Shown here one piece after another: positions 41,401 through 49,492 of a stretch of 64,000 nt of DNA. The first letter of the stretch is position 1, and each line of letters starts with the position of its first letter. The notes beneath the pieces were generated by a model, which was not told the DNA's origin, searched no databases, and saw nothing but the letters and a program-made list of their open reading frames with translations. The DNA comes from Ecdyonurus torrentis (Eukaryota; Arthropoda; Insecta; Ephemeroptera; Heptageniidae): contig OX439127.1 in assembly GCA_949318235.1 (NCBI GenBank), forward strand, positions 37,750,888-37,814,887, given 5' to 3'. The translations under genes and the position numbers were made by a program.

Positions 41401-44400
41401 TCTTGCTTGCAAATTGAGTCGCTAAAGTACACATAAGATAGCTTTCAGCACAAGAAAAAAAGAGGAGCAAGTACTAAGGCACACTCATAAACTCCTTTTC
41501 TCTTACTATATCTCTGTGCTAGCAAGACATTTCACTTAAGACATCGCTGCATTATGACAAGGTCCTTGCTGGTCTCATCCATCTTTCCCTTTTAATTTAT
41601 TATTAATCTATTTGTTTTATAAAATATCACAATATTGAATTTTATGAATAGGGACTCCACTGTATGATAACTCATTCTAGATTATGGAATTACAATATTT
41701 AAAAACTTTATGTAAACTTACCAGGAACAGTCTGCGGGTTGACATTGCTGTTGTTGTTGCTACTATTACTGCCAGAGTTGTTCTCAGTGTTGGTATCACC
41801 TCCACCAATCCAAGGACTGATGTGGTTGAGGGAAACTTGCTCAATAAAAGATGTGCCATATTTACGAAAATACCACCATTCAAATATCTGTAAATATTAA
41901 GTAAATTAATGATCATAAAATATGTATCATTTCTCTATACCAAATAATAAATGAAATGAAAATATTTGTATAAGTTTGTTTCAAAGAATTCAACCTAATG
42001 TTGCAATACTATCATTTAAAACTACCAACAATAGCAAAATAGATTGAATATATTAGAGATTAAAAAGTAAAATGTTCCTCTTTGATAACTTAGAATATCA
42101 TACTATGTTACTATTTTGGCAAACCAATCAAATCAGCTATTGTATTGGATTTCTTACGTGTATTGATTTTAAATCTGACATTTAATTTTCTTTTATTAGT
42201 CTATTCCAACCTCTTATGTAAAAACATGATGAAAAATTGGAGAATGGGAAATTAAAGACATTCTTTACAGAGAAGACAAGTGTTATTCCCATACCTTGTA
42301 TAGTGTCTCTGAGGCATAAATTACCAAAAAAATTACTTTTTGATCAAAAATGAATTTAATTGGGTTAATTAAATTAATATGTTTAAGAGCCAGAGCAGTT
42401 GCCAGAGTGGTGTGTGGCAACATTGCCCAAAAAGAAATGTAGGGGGGTCATAAGTGTATGAGGGGTATGTTAAAAGTGAAAAGATAGTCACACAATAAAG
42501 AAGGTGAGCTATTGTCATAAAACTTACTCAGGTAGAAAGGATTAAATAAGTGAGTTAAAATAAAATTAATTTTGTTCTCTGATCATTGTGCGAACAATTT
42601 ATTTGTAATTGTCACAAAATTTGCATTGGAATTCATACCAAAATCAACCTCCTACCCCAATTGGAAGAAAAGATTTTAATATTGATTTATTAATCAATAA
42701 TTGGTCTAATCAATTTTAAAACCCTTCTAATTGGGCTAAGAATTTGATTTTGGTATGAATTCCAATGCAAATTTTATGACAATTACAAATAAATAGTTTG
42801 CACAATGATCAGAGTAAAAAATGAATTTTATTTTAACTCACTAATTTAATCCTTTCTACCTGAGTGAGTTTTATGACAATAGCTCACCTTTTTCATTTTA
42901 TAAGAAACTGAAATTCAAATGGCTCACCACTCATCACCTGTAAAATTTAACGTTGTGACATTTGCGTTTCATCTCTGACGTCAGAGATGAAGAACTTACT
43001 ATCAGTTATTATTTTTTTCTCCCTTATGGTCCACTTGTCACGTGTGGCAAGGGTGAAATTAAGTCCAGTTTATAATAATTAAAAAAATACTTGTCGGAGT
43101 CCGATAGTGCCACTTTAAGCCGTTAATTGGCATGAGAGATGAATCTATTATCACAAAGTCCATTTCTTTCCTCAATTATTGTAAGTATAGTACAATAACC
43201 AAAATGGTTGTTCCTACTTTTCAAAATAGTTATTTTTAATTCTTTGTTATTTGTGCCTACATAATTATTTGTTGAATGCACTACCAACTTTAGCTACAAG
43301 CAAATGGGCTATTTTGATAACATCAAAAAAAAATTCAAACTTCAACAAGTGAAACACTCGTTGCACATGATAAATATTTTATATTATATTTTAAATGATG
43401 AAGTATTGACGTTAATAAAAATTGTTTTAGTTTTTGATAAATTCAACTATATAGTTCTTTTATTATAGTTCCTTCAGGTAATAATGTTACTGATAATGTT
43501 GAGAAATACAAATACTTTTTTCATATCTCTTACCAAAATAAGTCCAGAGATGAGAGATGATGTACCAGTTAGTGCAACATAAAACTTTGGAGTCAGAGTT
43601 GTAAGAAACATTGTTGCTGCAACAAAAAAGAAAAAAAAAAAGAAAAAAAAAAAAAAAGAAAAAAAAAAACATTACCATTATAAATTTTCATTCACAAGTT
43701 TATTATTAAAATAATAAGAAAGAAATGTATATAAAATATAAATAAGGAAATTAATAATAATAATAATAATTGAGATAATACAATTAGATAAAAAGAAAAA
43801 AATACTTGAAAAAAGAATTCCATAGATTGCTGCGCTATCAACATGCAAAGCAGACAATAATTAGGTATAAGGCATGAAATTATGTAATCATTAATAAATC
43901 ACACCCTTTTAATTTTATTGTCAAACCAGCAAGGGCCTTACCACAGTAGAAGTTCTATGGAGAGGTCGAGGTCTTGCATGGCACAGTATAATGTTATAAA
44001 AGTTTCTTTATAACTTGAGAGCTTTCGTCATATGATAATGACATTATCAATCAAAAGAGAAAATTACTTGAGCACATCACTGAGCAGTGTCTTGTCTTGT
44101 ACTGCCGTGTTATGCTCTTGCTGGTTTGGAGTTGGTGGAGAGGGGTGGGGGTGGAGTAGGGAATCTGGGAAGGAGTGTGAATGAGTGAGGGAAGGAGTGA
44201 GTGAGGGAAAGGGAAAAGGTGGGGAGGGGAGCGGGAATAGGGTATATTTTTGAAATATGTTAGCGAATATTAAGTCCAGGCAGCCCTTGGGCTTTTCTGG
44301 ATCTTAATATATGTTGATATGCTAATTCATATTGTCGTAATGTCGCATAGTTGGCTGGGCCCGGAATAGTGCGAAGTATTGTTGATTTATAACATAATTG

Positions 44401-47400
44401 GAAATTTGATATGCCATGAGAGGCCGCATGTTCAGCCACAGGTTTTTCCATCTCATTGTTTTTTACGGATTGTCTGTGGCCATTCATGCGGTCTCTCGCT
44501 TTTTGTGTGGTTAAGCCTATGTAAAATGCTTGACATTTTTCCTGTTGGCCTGTGGTGGGGTTGGTGGTATGTTGGGTACATTCAAGTACATCATTCAGGG
44601 TACATCACTGCTCAGTGATGTGCTCAAGTAATTTTCTCTTTTGATTGATAATGTCATTATCATATGACGAAAGCTCTCAAGTTATAAAGAAACTTTTATA
44701 ACATTATACTGTGCCATGCAAGACCTCGACCTCTCCATAGAACTTCTACTGTGGTAAGGCCCTTGCTGGTTTTTCTATCCTTTTCTTTATCATTGATCCT
44801 AACCGCGATGGTTTTTTCCTTAAATTGATTTTAATTTTATTGGTTATATTTTTATTTATATATAAATCATTAACTATAGTTAATTATATATATTATACTG
44901 TACATAGTTGGAATAAAAACCAAATTTAAAATAATAAAATACAATTGAATTTAGTTATTGAATAATAAATATAATGTCAAATGACATTGGTGTGTGTGTG
45001 TGTATATACAACACATATACATATGTGTGTGTGTGTATAGGCAAAGAAATCCCAGGGTAAGGCGAGATAGATAGCAAGGAGGTAGGGTGTTGCAAATAGC
45101 TTGATTGATTTTTTATTATATCTATATAGAACTTCACATTACTCTCTATATTTACCATACTCCAGTTATAATATCTCTACTCACACGTAAACACTTTTTA
45201 CTATAGCAAAACAACATTCACTGTAATAATTGCACTTCCCATTCACACACAAAAATACGAGAGCCTGCCTCTTTTTCTTTTTATCAGAAAATCCCCAGCT
45301 GTAAAGATCATTCACTGCATCTCTAATACTCCCCTGTAGCAAGATGGCTGCTATTATTGATTTTCCCCCTATATACTGTCACAACTATACTAGCAAAGTA
45401 ATTTCCCTCCCTGTTTTTTTATTTTTTTATTATTACCTTTTTTTTTATGCAATGTGATTGAACTTAATAAACAATGTATTGCAATGTTGCAATTCCCTAA
45501 AGTCTCGACTACAAGAAAAGAGCTCATATTTTTTATACAGACAAAAGGTGCTACAATATTTTTAATACTACATTTATACACATATAATAAAGGAAAAAAT
45601 TGACTTTGCAATAATTGACAATTAAAAGATTTGATACCGGTAGATGTTAAAATTTACAATAAATAAATAAACAGAACACAGCTGTATTGTAGCTCATATT
45701 AAAAATCATGTAAATATATATTTTTATTATCACGTCCGTAGTTTTATTGGTTTTTCCGAGATAACCCTATCTGCAACCCATTAGCTATGATATTATATTG
45801 GCTATATATTATAATATATCTTCATTATGTTCAATAAATATTTATTTTATTTATTGGTTATATGTTAAACCCCTATGTATCAATGTATATTTAAAAAATA
45901 AATTTCTTTCTAACAAACAAATCAGAATTATTTACTAAAAGAAACTAAATAGTTAAAGTTGAACTGAGCAGCTATTTGAAACGTTGAAATTTTGAGTATT
46001 CATCATATTTATTGATAGCTGTATGAAACATCATTATACGCTTAACTTGCACAGGTGCGCCATTAGTAGGCATGGCAAAGATTTCATACGTGTCCGATTA
46101 GTTGTTCAATGCTTTTATACAGTTTTTTTCCCCCAGCTTAAGAAAATTTAAAAGTTTATTTCGTAGGCATCAATTTGATTTCTCAGAGCTATCTACAGCA
46201 TTTTCCTCAGAAATTGCTTAAAGTATGGTTCCCCAATACAAAAGGACAGGAAATTAGGTTTCCCCCACCGCTTTCTTGCAAGCTTTTGATTGGTTACATT
46301 TAACCACAGGTAACGAGTATTTAAGAATGGATACATTATGTTAATATAATGATTTAAATTAACAACATTAGTAATGCAAATTGATTTGAAGAAAAAAGAT
46401 AAAAGCTATGATAAAAGTGATGTGATAGATAATTAAATTGAAAAATGAAATAAGGGTGGCACACAATAGACGAGTGAATATTGAAAAACTGAATTTGAGA
46501 CTCAGTGACGGCTCATTTCTGTAGAGGGCACTTACTTGTTAGTGAATCCTATAGAAACTGTGTATAAGATAGCTCTGGTGCACACTGGTGCACCAGAGCT
46601 AATGTATTTTTTATTCACCAATGTTTAAGCGCCCTCTAAGGAAGTCAGCAGCCACTGGTGAGACTTTGATAAAGAAATAATAAATAATTAAAAACAACAA
46701 CTTACATTGTTTATAAAGAACTACAATTGTGCCTTAAAACTATAATTGCAAAATTAGAAATTGGTTCAGTACATCTTTGACACAGTTCCCATTTCTCTAT
46801 GGAGATGGCCGAGATATAAGGTTTCAGTACAAGTCATTACTAAGCTGAGATTTACCAGATAGAACCAAGGGGTGCTACAGGTACTCAAAAGTGAAGCAAA
46901 TTTTCTCTCGTCATACAAGGCAAAATGTAACGTTTCCAAATTTCAAATAATAATTATAACTTTTATTGAAAATAGTAACATACGAATAACTTACAAAATT
47001 GGGAGATTTTTTTTTTTTCTAAAAAAACAAAAAAACAATAATAATAATAATAAATAATAAGAAGGAACAAAAATTGTGATTTCACTGCAAAAATTTTACT
47101 GCAATATTTATTGCTATTTTAAGGCGGTGGGGGAGCGACTTGGACCGGAAATCGCTAAAAGAAGTACTATATTTTCCAAATAATTTTTTGTTCATGATTT
47201 AATTCCAATAAAACCAACACTAAATTTTCAAATAAAATTAAGTAAATTTAAAATGTATTTTTTTATACCCCAAAAAATTTTAATGATATTTTTAATTGTA
47301 AAAAAGTTTCTAATTTGACTAAAATTTCCCGCTCAAATTTAAATTTTCACATTTACATGTTATCTTTAAAGTGTGATAACTTAAATATTTGATCGTGTTT

Positions 47401-48096
47401 TCACATATTTGACATAACTAAATTTTTAAGGAACATTTCTTCTTTACTTTGTGTTATTATTATTATTTGCAACCGTCCTAGTTTGCGAGATATCAGTCGG
47501 TCACCTACCCCCTTAAGGTAAGTTATTAAATTATTAGACCTTGCAACTTTTTCACATATGGGGCTGTAAAACCGAAACACTGGACAATATACAGAGTTTC
47601 ATTTATTGATCACTCTTGGTCAAGATATCCCCTTCATAAGAATTTTTTTTGTTTACAAGGCCAGGTGGTTTCATTCATGTTAAAGTCGACACCATAAGTG
47701 AGTGCTAAATAACATGGGCCAGTATCAGAAAATGACTCATTTTACCAGTTTAAAAATACTTTGCAATATTTTTGAGAGCATTGTTGCTGTTAACAGGTTA
47801 AATTAGTTTTTCAAGAACAATAATGATAACAAAAAAAGAGCTAATTTTCCAAAGAAAATAGCAAAAAACTACATTTATCCTATGCTAAGCAATGTTATAC
47901 ATTGCTCAGGAAGAGCATCGAAAAGCATTCACAATAATAATGTTCGAAAACCCTGTTCTCTGCACCAAAAATGACGATCGCCTATGGTTATTCAAATGGA
48001 ACGCACATTTTTTGGTGCAAGAGAACAGGGTTTACGAACACCATTAATGACATCATGCGCACACACCCTATATAACTTTTTTAAGTTTCATCCTAG

Positions 48097-48130
<34 letters not shown>

Positions 48131-49492
48131 AACCCCCACTATTTTGCCTTTTGCTTTGCCTAGTACAACAGGAAACACTTCAAGGTAGAATGTGCTTCAG
48201 CCAAGCCTAGGAAAAATAGTAACCTATCTTTACTAAATAGATTTGTTCCTAAAACTCATCACCACTCTTCTGAGCTCCTAATACACAATCTAACCATGTC
48301 TTTGTTTCGTAAATATAAACATAATCAATGTCCCCCCCCCCTCTCCCTGCATCCTTTTTAACTATGTAATATTTTAACTGCTAAACTTCCCAACGTAAAA
48401 ATTCTATTCACATGTCTCCTTCAGCAATATGGATGGGATCGATGTTACAGTGCAGATTGTATGCTAAAATTTTAAAAGTTAAGTTGTTAAAAGAGATGGT
48501 GTTATGACAGAGTACATGCAGTTCATTATGAAATGCATTTATATAACATATCGAGGGCTACGCGGCATTTCAGTACCACTGCTATCTCCGCGGGTGCAAT
48601 TTTTGGCACATATGAAATCTTCGCCATGCCTACTAATGGCACGTCTGTGCAGGTTAAGCATATAATGATGTTTCAAAAGAGGGGAGCGCAGAGAATACAG
48701 ATGTGCCAAAATTGCACTAGAGGAGATTGCAGTACTGCCAAAATGCCGTGTAGCCCTCGATATATAAAATACACAACAACTGTTACTATCATTTTAGCAA
48801 ACAATATACACTGATTTATAGTCTATAATCAGCATATTACCATCCTCTTCATTGGTACAAGGTTAAAGTGCCTCCAACTAAAGGAGAAAAACCCTTTATC
48901 TTTGGGTAAAATTATTTTTTGATCCAACTTGTAGCTTGTAATTTTTTGCTACTATATTGTACCAATTTGATGCTCTACTCTAATATGTATGTTATGAAGT
49001 GAGTGAACACTATGCAACAGATTAAAGAAAAAGCAGAAGCAAGCAAATATACGATAACTGTACATGCAGACACTTTGATATATGTACAATACGTAAAAAT
49101 GAACTAAATTGCCTTCTGTACAAAAAAACATGTATGGTATTGTACATACCGGAACTTACAAGTTGCAATAAGTTTAAGTCTCAATGAATATGTTCAAAAG
49201 TTTATATCACATGAGTGTCTGTACATGCAACACAAAAAATATGGCCGTATACCGGTACATGCAGCAAATATGACTGTAAATAGCAATAAATAGATGGGAA
49301 ACAAGCTAATCCCCATCAGCAGAAGCTACTCTGATACGTAAAATGCATACCCATTCCAATGTTCTCAGTAATCTTAAGAGGACCTCGCAGATAGTATAGG
49401 ACGAATATTACAAGAAAGAACCAAAATGCCCACAAGTATGTCCAGGACCAAACAATCCAGCACTTAACGTTTTTGAATACACCAATCACCAT
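31447..49492 (-). CDS. ST7: ST7 family protein, complete spliced gene (11 coding exons, 555 aa)
   Basis: Multi-pass membrane protein of the ST7 (suppressor of tumorigenicity 7) family. Human ST7 is a candidate tumour suppressor, and the biochemical role of the family is not settled. Eleven exons were joined by hand; all introns are GT-AG and phases agree at every junction, giving 555 codons plus TAA, close to the 554-585 aa of human isoforms. Seen in order: a Trp/Phe-rich membrane segment at about residues 11-35, a second at 59-79 leading into [18 protein letters not shown], an Asn/Ser-rich linker (106-125), a helical, TPR-like middle (190-400) with [24 protein letters not shown] and [21 protein letters not shown] split over exons, the hallmark [15 protein letters not shown] and [10 protein letters not shown], a third hydrophobic segment (492-510), and a C-terminus ending QQLSRI. 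The start is the first possible in frame: TAG lies 9 nt upstream (49499-49501), and the ATG has A at -3 and G at +4. Certainty of identity is very high; the UTRs are not determined. Confidence 0.97.
31697..31785. repeat. Dispersed repeat GTTCGTAAACCCTGTT, copy 1
   Basis: Word series GTTCGTAAACCCTG, CTTGCACCAAAAAT, CATTTGAATAA, CGTCATTTTAGTGG. The same series occurs at 47937-48048, 54476-54578 and 61446-61555. In the 47.9-kb copy both ends are present and inverted, showing that the parent is a roughly 110-bp MITE. This copy is close to the last ST7 exon. Confidence 0.7.
32516..32551. repeat. (GTTT)9 tetranucleotide array
   Basis: Perfect GTTT units inside the pogo-like element, close to the TTAA where the next element inserted. 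Confidence 0.95.
33166..33210 (-). ncRNA. Type I hammerhead ribozyme (minimal stem III)
   Basis: Reading the minus strand: stem I 5' strand GCCUUA (33205-33210), core CUGAUGA (33198-33204), stem II GUCCU/AGGAC closing a six-base loop, core GAAA (33178-33181), stem III ACC/GGU with no loop, cleavage triplet GUC, and stem I 3' strand UAAGGC (33166-33171). All invariant core bases are present and stem I pairs perfectly over 6 bp. The predicted cut is between 33172 and 33171. The loopless self-complementary stem III is the form known from metazoan Penelope-like elements and retrozymes, thought to work best as a dimer. Confidence 0.88.
33264..33334 (-). promoter_or_regulatory. Internal pol II-type promoter of the hammerhead element
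   Basis: CCAAT box at 33330-33334, TATAAAAA at 33294-33301 flanked by complementary GCG/CGC, and TCAGT at 33264-33268 with its A about 35 nt from the TATA start. The order and spacing suit a TATA plus arthropod-initiator promoter driving an RNA that would start just upstream of the ribozyme. Confidence 0.6.
34263..34402 (-). CDS. ST7: ST7 coding exon 10 (residues 478-524)
   Basis: Acceptor CATGTTTTAG. Encodes [15 protein letters not shown], a hydrophobic segment (about 492-510) and [14 protein letters not shown]. Donor GTGAGT follows a whole codon. The next intron (31543-34262) holds the triple-nested transposon. Confidence 0.95.
34893..35136 (-). CDS. ST7: ST7 coding exon 9 (residues 397-477)
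   Basis: Acceptor TTTGTCTTTTCAG. Encodes [48 protein letters not shown] and ECADRELLP, the most strongly conserved part of the family. Ends CCA-G before the non-consensus donor GTATAA. Reading through the donor would add a short tail, so that donor is the junction to confirm first. Confidence 0.97.
35522..35729. mobile_element. Palindromic MITE, family GGGCTACGCGGCATTTC, copy 1, ST7 intron 8
   Basis: TCAAAGGCTACGAGG at the left and CACGTAGCCCTTGA at the right. Inner arms TCCGCGGGTGCAATTTTGGC and GTGCCAAAATTG face each other around a CGCTCCTCTGTTTTGAAAC centre. It is followed by a roughly 105-bp inverted repeat bounded by GGAAAAAACATTGCGG and AACCATAATGGTTTTTTCC (35733-35838). Confidence 0.75.
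36001..36103 (-). CDS. ST7: ST7 coding exon 8 (residues 362-396)
   Basis: Acceptor GCTTTGTAG. Encodes [16 protein letters not shown] and [14 protein letters not shown]. Donor is the weaker GTGAAT after a complete AAG codon, directly before an A/T-rich stretch. Confidence 0.95.
36339..36540. mobile_element. Degraded copy of the AAACCAGCAAGGGCC family, in ST7 intron 7
   Basis: The right arm is clear (GTGCTAGCAATATTTTCAC, then GGCAAGGCCCTTGCTGG); the left arm survives only as AAACACCAGCAGTAGCC. Solo-arm fragments of the same family occur at 29660-29790 and 34508-34600. Confidence 0.55.
36755..36945 (-). CDS. ST7: ST7 coding exon 7 (residues 299-361)
   Basis: Acceptor GCTTTTACAG. Encodes [20 protein letters not shown] and then [37 protein letters not shown]. 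Ends with two bases (AA) completed by exon 8; donor GTAAGT. Confidence 0.96.
37710..37807 (-). CDS. ST7: ST7 coding exon 6 (residues 266-298)
   Basis: Acceptor TTATTTTAG. Completes the split Arg and encodes [20 protein letters not shown], then [12 protein letters not shown]. Donor GTAAGT after a whole codon. Confidence 0.96.
37895..38240. mobile_element. Inverted-repeat MITE, family AAACCAGCAAGGGCC, in ST7 intron 5
   Basis: GAGGAAACCAGCAAGGGCC (left) mirrors GGCCCTTGCTGGTTTCCTC (right). Inner arms share CTTGCTAGCACAGAGAG and its complement. The outer ends on the right read CCTAACCATGACGG and TTTATTTTCC, the terminal word of this family. A short GT run lies at the centre. Confidence 0.78.
38401..38709. 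mobile_element. Palindromic MITE, family AGGCGTAGAACACC, copy 1 (TTAA target)
   Basis: TTAA on both sides (38397-38400, 38710-38713). The 309-bp body is one near-perfect inverted repeat from AGGCGTAGAACACCTTGAAC to its complement, with a short GC-rich centre (CTGGTCCACGCGCGCGG). It sits in ST7 intron 5. TTAA duplication is characteristic of piggyBac-type transposition, but the ends are not a canonical piggyBac terminus. Confidence 0.9.
38859..39281 (-). pseudogene. 5'-truncated LINE: C-terminal end of a reverse-transcriptase ORF
   Basis: A 140-codon minus-strand frame inside ST7 intron 5. Its tail [12 protein letters not shown], then [20 protein letters not shown], is the usual end of CR1/Jockey/RTE-like ORF2 proteins (Y-N-T-R, then a hydrophobic-Asn-x-Ile/Leu-Pro motif, then FK). 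No catalytic RT motif remains. It begins only about 45 bp from the exon-5 donor, and a TAA follows the frame. The clade is not certain. Confidence 0.75.
39328..39561 (-). CDS. ST7: ST7 coding exon 5 (residues 188-265)
   Basis: Acceptor TTTGTAACAG. Encodes [32 protein letters not shown] and the start of the TPR-like helices. Between the HEAIEKNSD and CAPAYILL blocks it lacks the roughly 23-residue insert that I recall in the longer human isoform, so it matches the short form. Donor GTAAGT directly after CATC. Confidence 0.96.
40439..40609 (-). CDS. ST7: ST7 coding exon 4 (residues 131-187)
   Basis: Acceptor CTTACAG, then AGTGCAAAG. With the carried-over G it reads [39 protein letters not shown] and ends EYE plus one base before GTAAGT. 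Both blocks are diagnostic of ST7. Confidence 0.96.
41319..41600. mobile_element. Inverted-repeat MITE, family AAACCAGCAAGGGCC, in ST7 intron 3
   Basis: Starts AAACCATCACAGTTGGGTAT, then GGAAACCAGCAATTGCC; the right arm has GTGCTAGCAAGACATTTCAC and AAGGTCCTTGCTGGTCTC. Arms are more diverged than in the 37.9-kb copy. Confidence 0.68.
41722..41887 (-). CDS. ST7: ST7 coding exon 3 (residues 76-130)
   Basis: Acceptor TATTTACAG. Encodes [19 protein letters not shown], then [12 protein letters not shown] and a low-complexity Asn/Ser stretch at about residues 106-125. Human ST7 also has an Asn/Ser run at this place, so it is a family feature. Ends CCT-G before GTAAGT. Confidence 0.96.
42501..42890. 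mobile_element. 390-bp palindromic MITE in ST7 intron 2
   Basis: AAGGTGAGCTATTGTCATAA at the left faces TTATGACAATAGCTCACCTT at the right, and the arms stay paired almost to the centre (GGTATGAATTCCAATGCAAA and its complement). A typical foldback MITE; the target duplication is unclear. Confidence 0.82.
43534..43616 (-). CDS. ST7: ST7 coding exon 2 (residues 48-75)
   Basis: Acceptor TTGTTGCAG precedes CAACAATG. Encodes [19 protein letters not shown] and the start of the second membrane segment, one of the most conserved blocks of the family. Donor GTAAGAG follows a complete TTG codon. The upstream polypyrimidine tract is a long T-rich run (43622-43669 on the + strand). Confidence 0.96.
43923..44772 (-). 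mobile_element. Composite element: Penelope-like endonuclease fragment between about 170-bp inverted repeats
   Basis: Left AAACCAGCAAGGGCC (43923 on) is mirrored by GGCCCTTGCTGGTTT (44758-44772), and the match extends inward about 170 bp through CATCACTGAGCAGTG. Between the arms the minus strand encodes the C-terminal part of a GIY-YIG endonuclease. Penelope-like elements often have inverted terminal repeats and carry this domain, so it is best read as a deletion derivative of one. The same terminal words are shared with smaller MITEs nearby. Confidence 0.72.
44260..44595 (-). pseudogene. GIY-YIG endonuclease C-terminal fragment of a Penelope-like element
   Basis: An open stretch of about 110 codons on the minus strand ending in a TAA at 44260-44262. 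It contains [20 protein letters not shown], a YIG core followed by spaced Thr, Arg and His as in Penelope-like GIY-YIG domains, then [10 protein letters not shown] and a terminal [13 protein letters not shown]. Upstream of it lies a Cys-rich lead (VLECTQH). The reverse-transcriptase part is absent, so this is a broken fragment. Family assignment rests on the motif pattern and the C-terminal tail. Confidence 0.7.
46503..46657. mobile_element. Short hAT-like MITE in ST7 intron 1
   Basis: 155 bp; ends CAGTGACGGCT and complement-type AGCAGCCACTG, flanked by TTGAGACT and GTGAGACT (7 of 8 equal). Near the centre is a perfect palindrome around AGCTCTGGTGCAC/GTGCACCAGAGCT (about 46575-46600). Confidence 0.72.
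47123..47512. mobile_element. MITE with ends GGCGGTGGGGGAGCGACT, copy 2, in ST7 intron 1
   Basis: TTAA at 47119-47122 and 47513-47516. The ends pair imperfectly (GGCGGTGGGGGAGCGACT against the complement of AGTCGGTCACCTACCCCC). The right end has CTAGTTTGCGAGATATCAG, matching the sibling at 56.5 kb. It belongs to the same or a closely related TTAA family. Confidence 0.7.
47672..47912 (+). repeat. Dispersed repeat with CATGTTAAAGTCGAC, copy 1, ST7 intron 1
   Basis: CATTCATGTTAAAGTCGAC, ATATTTTTGAGAGCATTG and CCTATGCTAAGCAATG in order. The same series is at 50746-50990. Both copies have the same orientation and the family has no visible inverted ends. Confidence 0.6.
47937..48048. mobile_element. 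Dispersed repeat GTTCGTAAACCCTGTT, copy 2 (full palindrome), ST7 intron 1
   Basis: ATGTTCGAAAACCCTGTTCT mirrors AGAACAGGGTTTACGAACA, with GGTTATTCAAATGG near the centre. It defines the complete structure of the family. Confidence 0.72.
48549..48762. mobile_element. Palindromic MITE, family GGGCTACGCGGCATTTC, copy 2, ST7 intron 1
   Basis: ATATCGAGGGCTACGCGGC mirrors GCCGTGTAGCCCTCGATAT. The inner arms match the copy at 35.5 kb but the centre is in the opposite orientation. A third fragment with the CATTAGTAGGCATGGCAAAG word lies at about 46027-46100. Confidence 0.78.
49351..49492 (-). CDS. ST7: ST7 coding exon 1 (residues 1-47)
   Basis: Begins [17 protein letters not shown] and encodes the first membrane segment. 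Ends ATG-G before donor GTATGC (49345-49350), leaving one base to be completed by CA of exon 2. The 5.7-kb first intron that follows is the longest in the gene. Confidence 0.95.
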
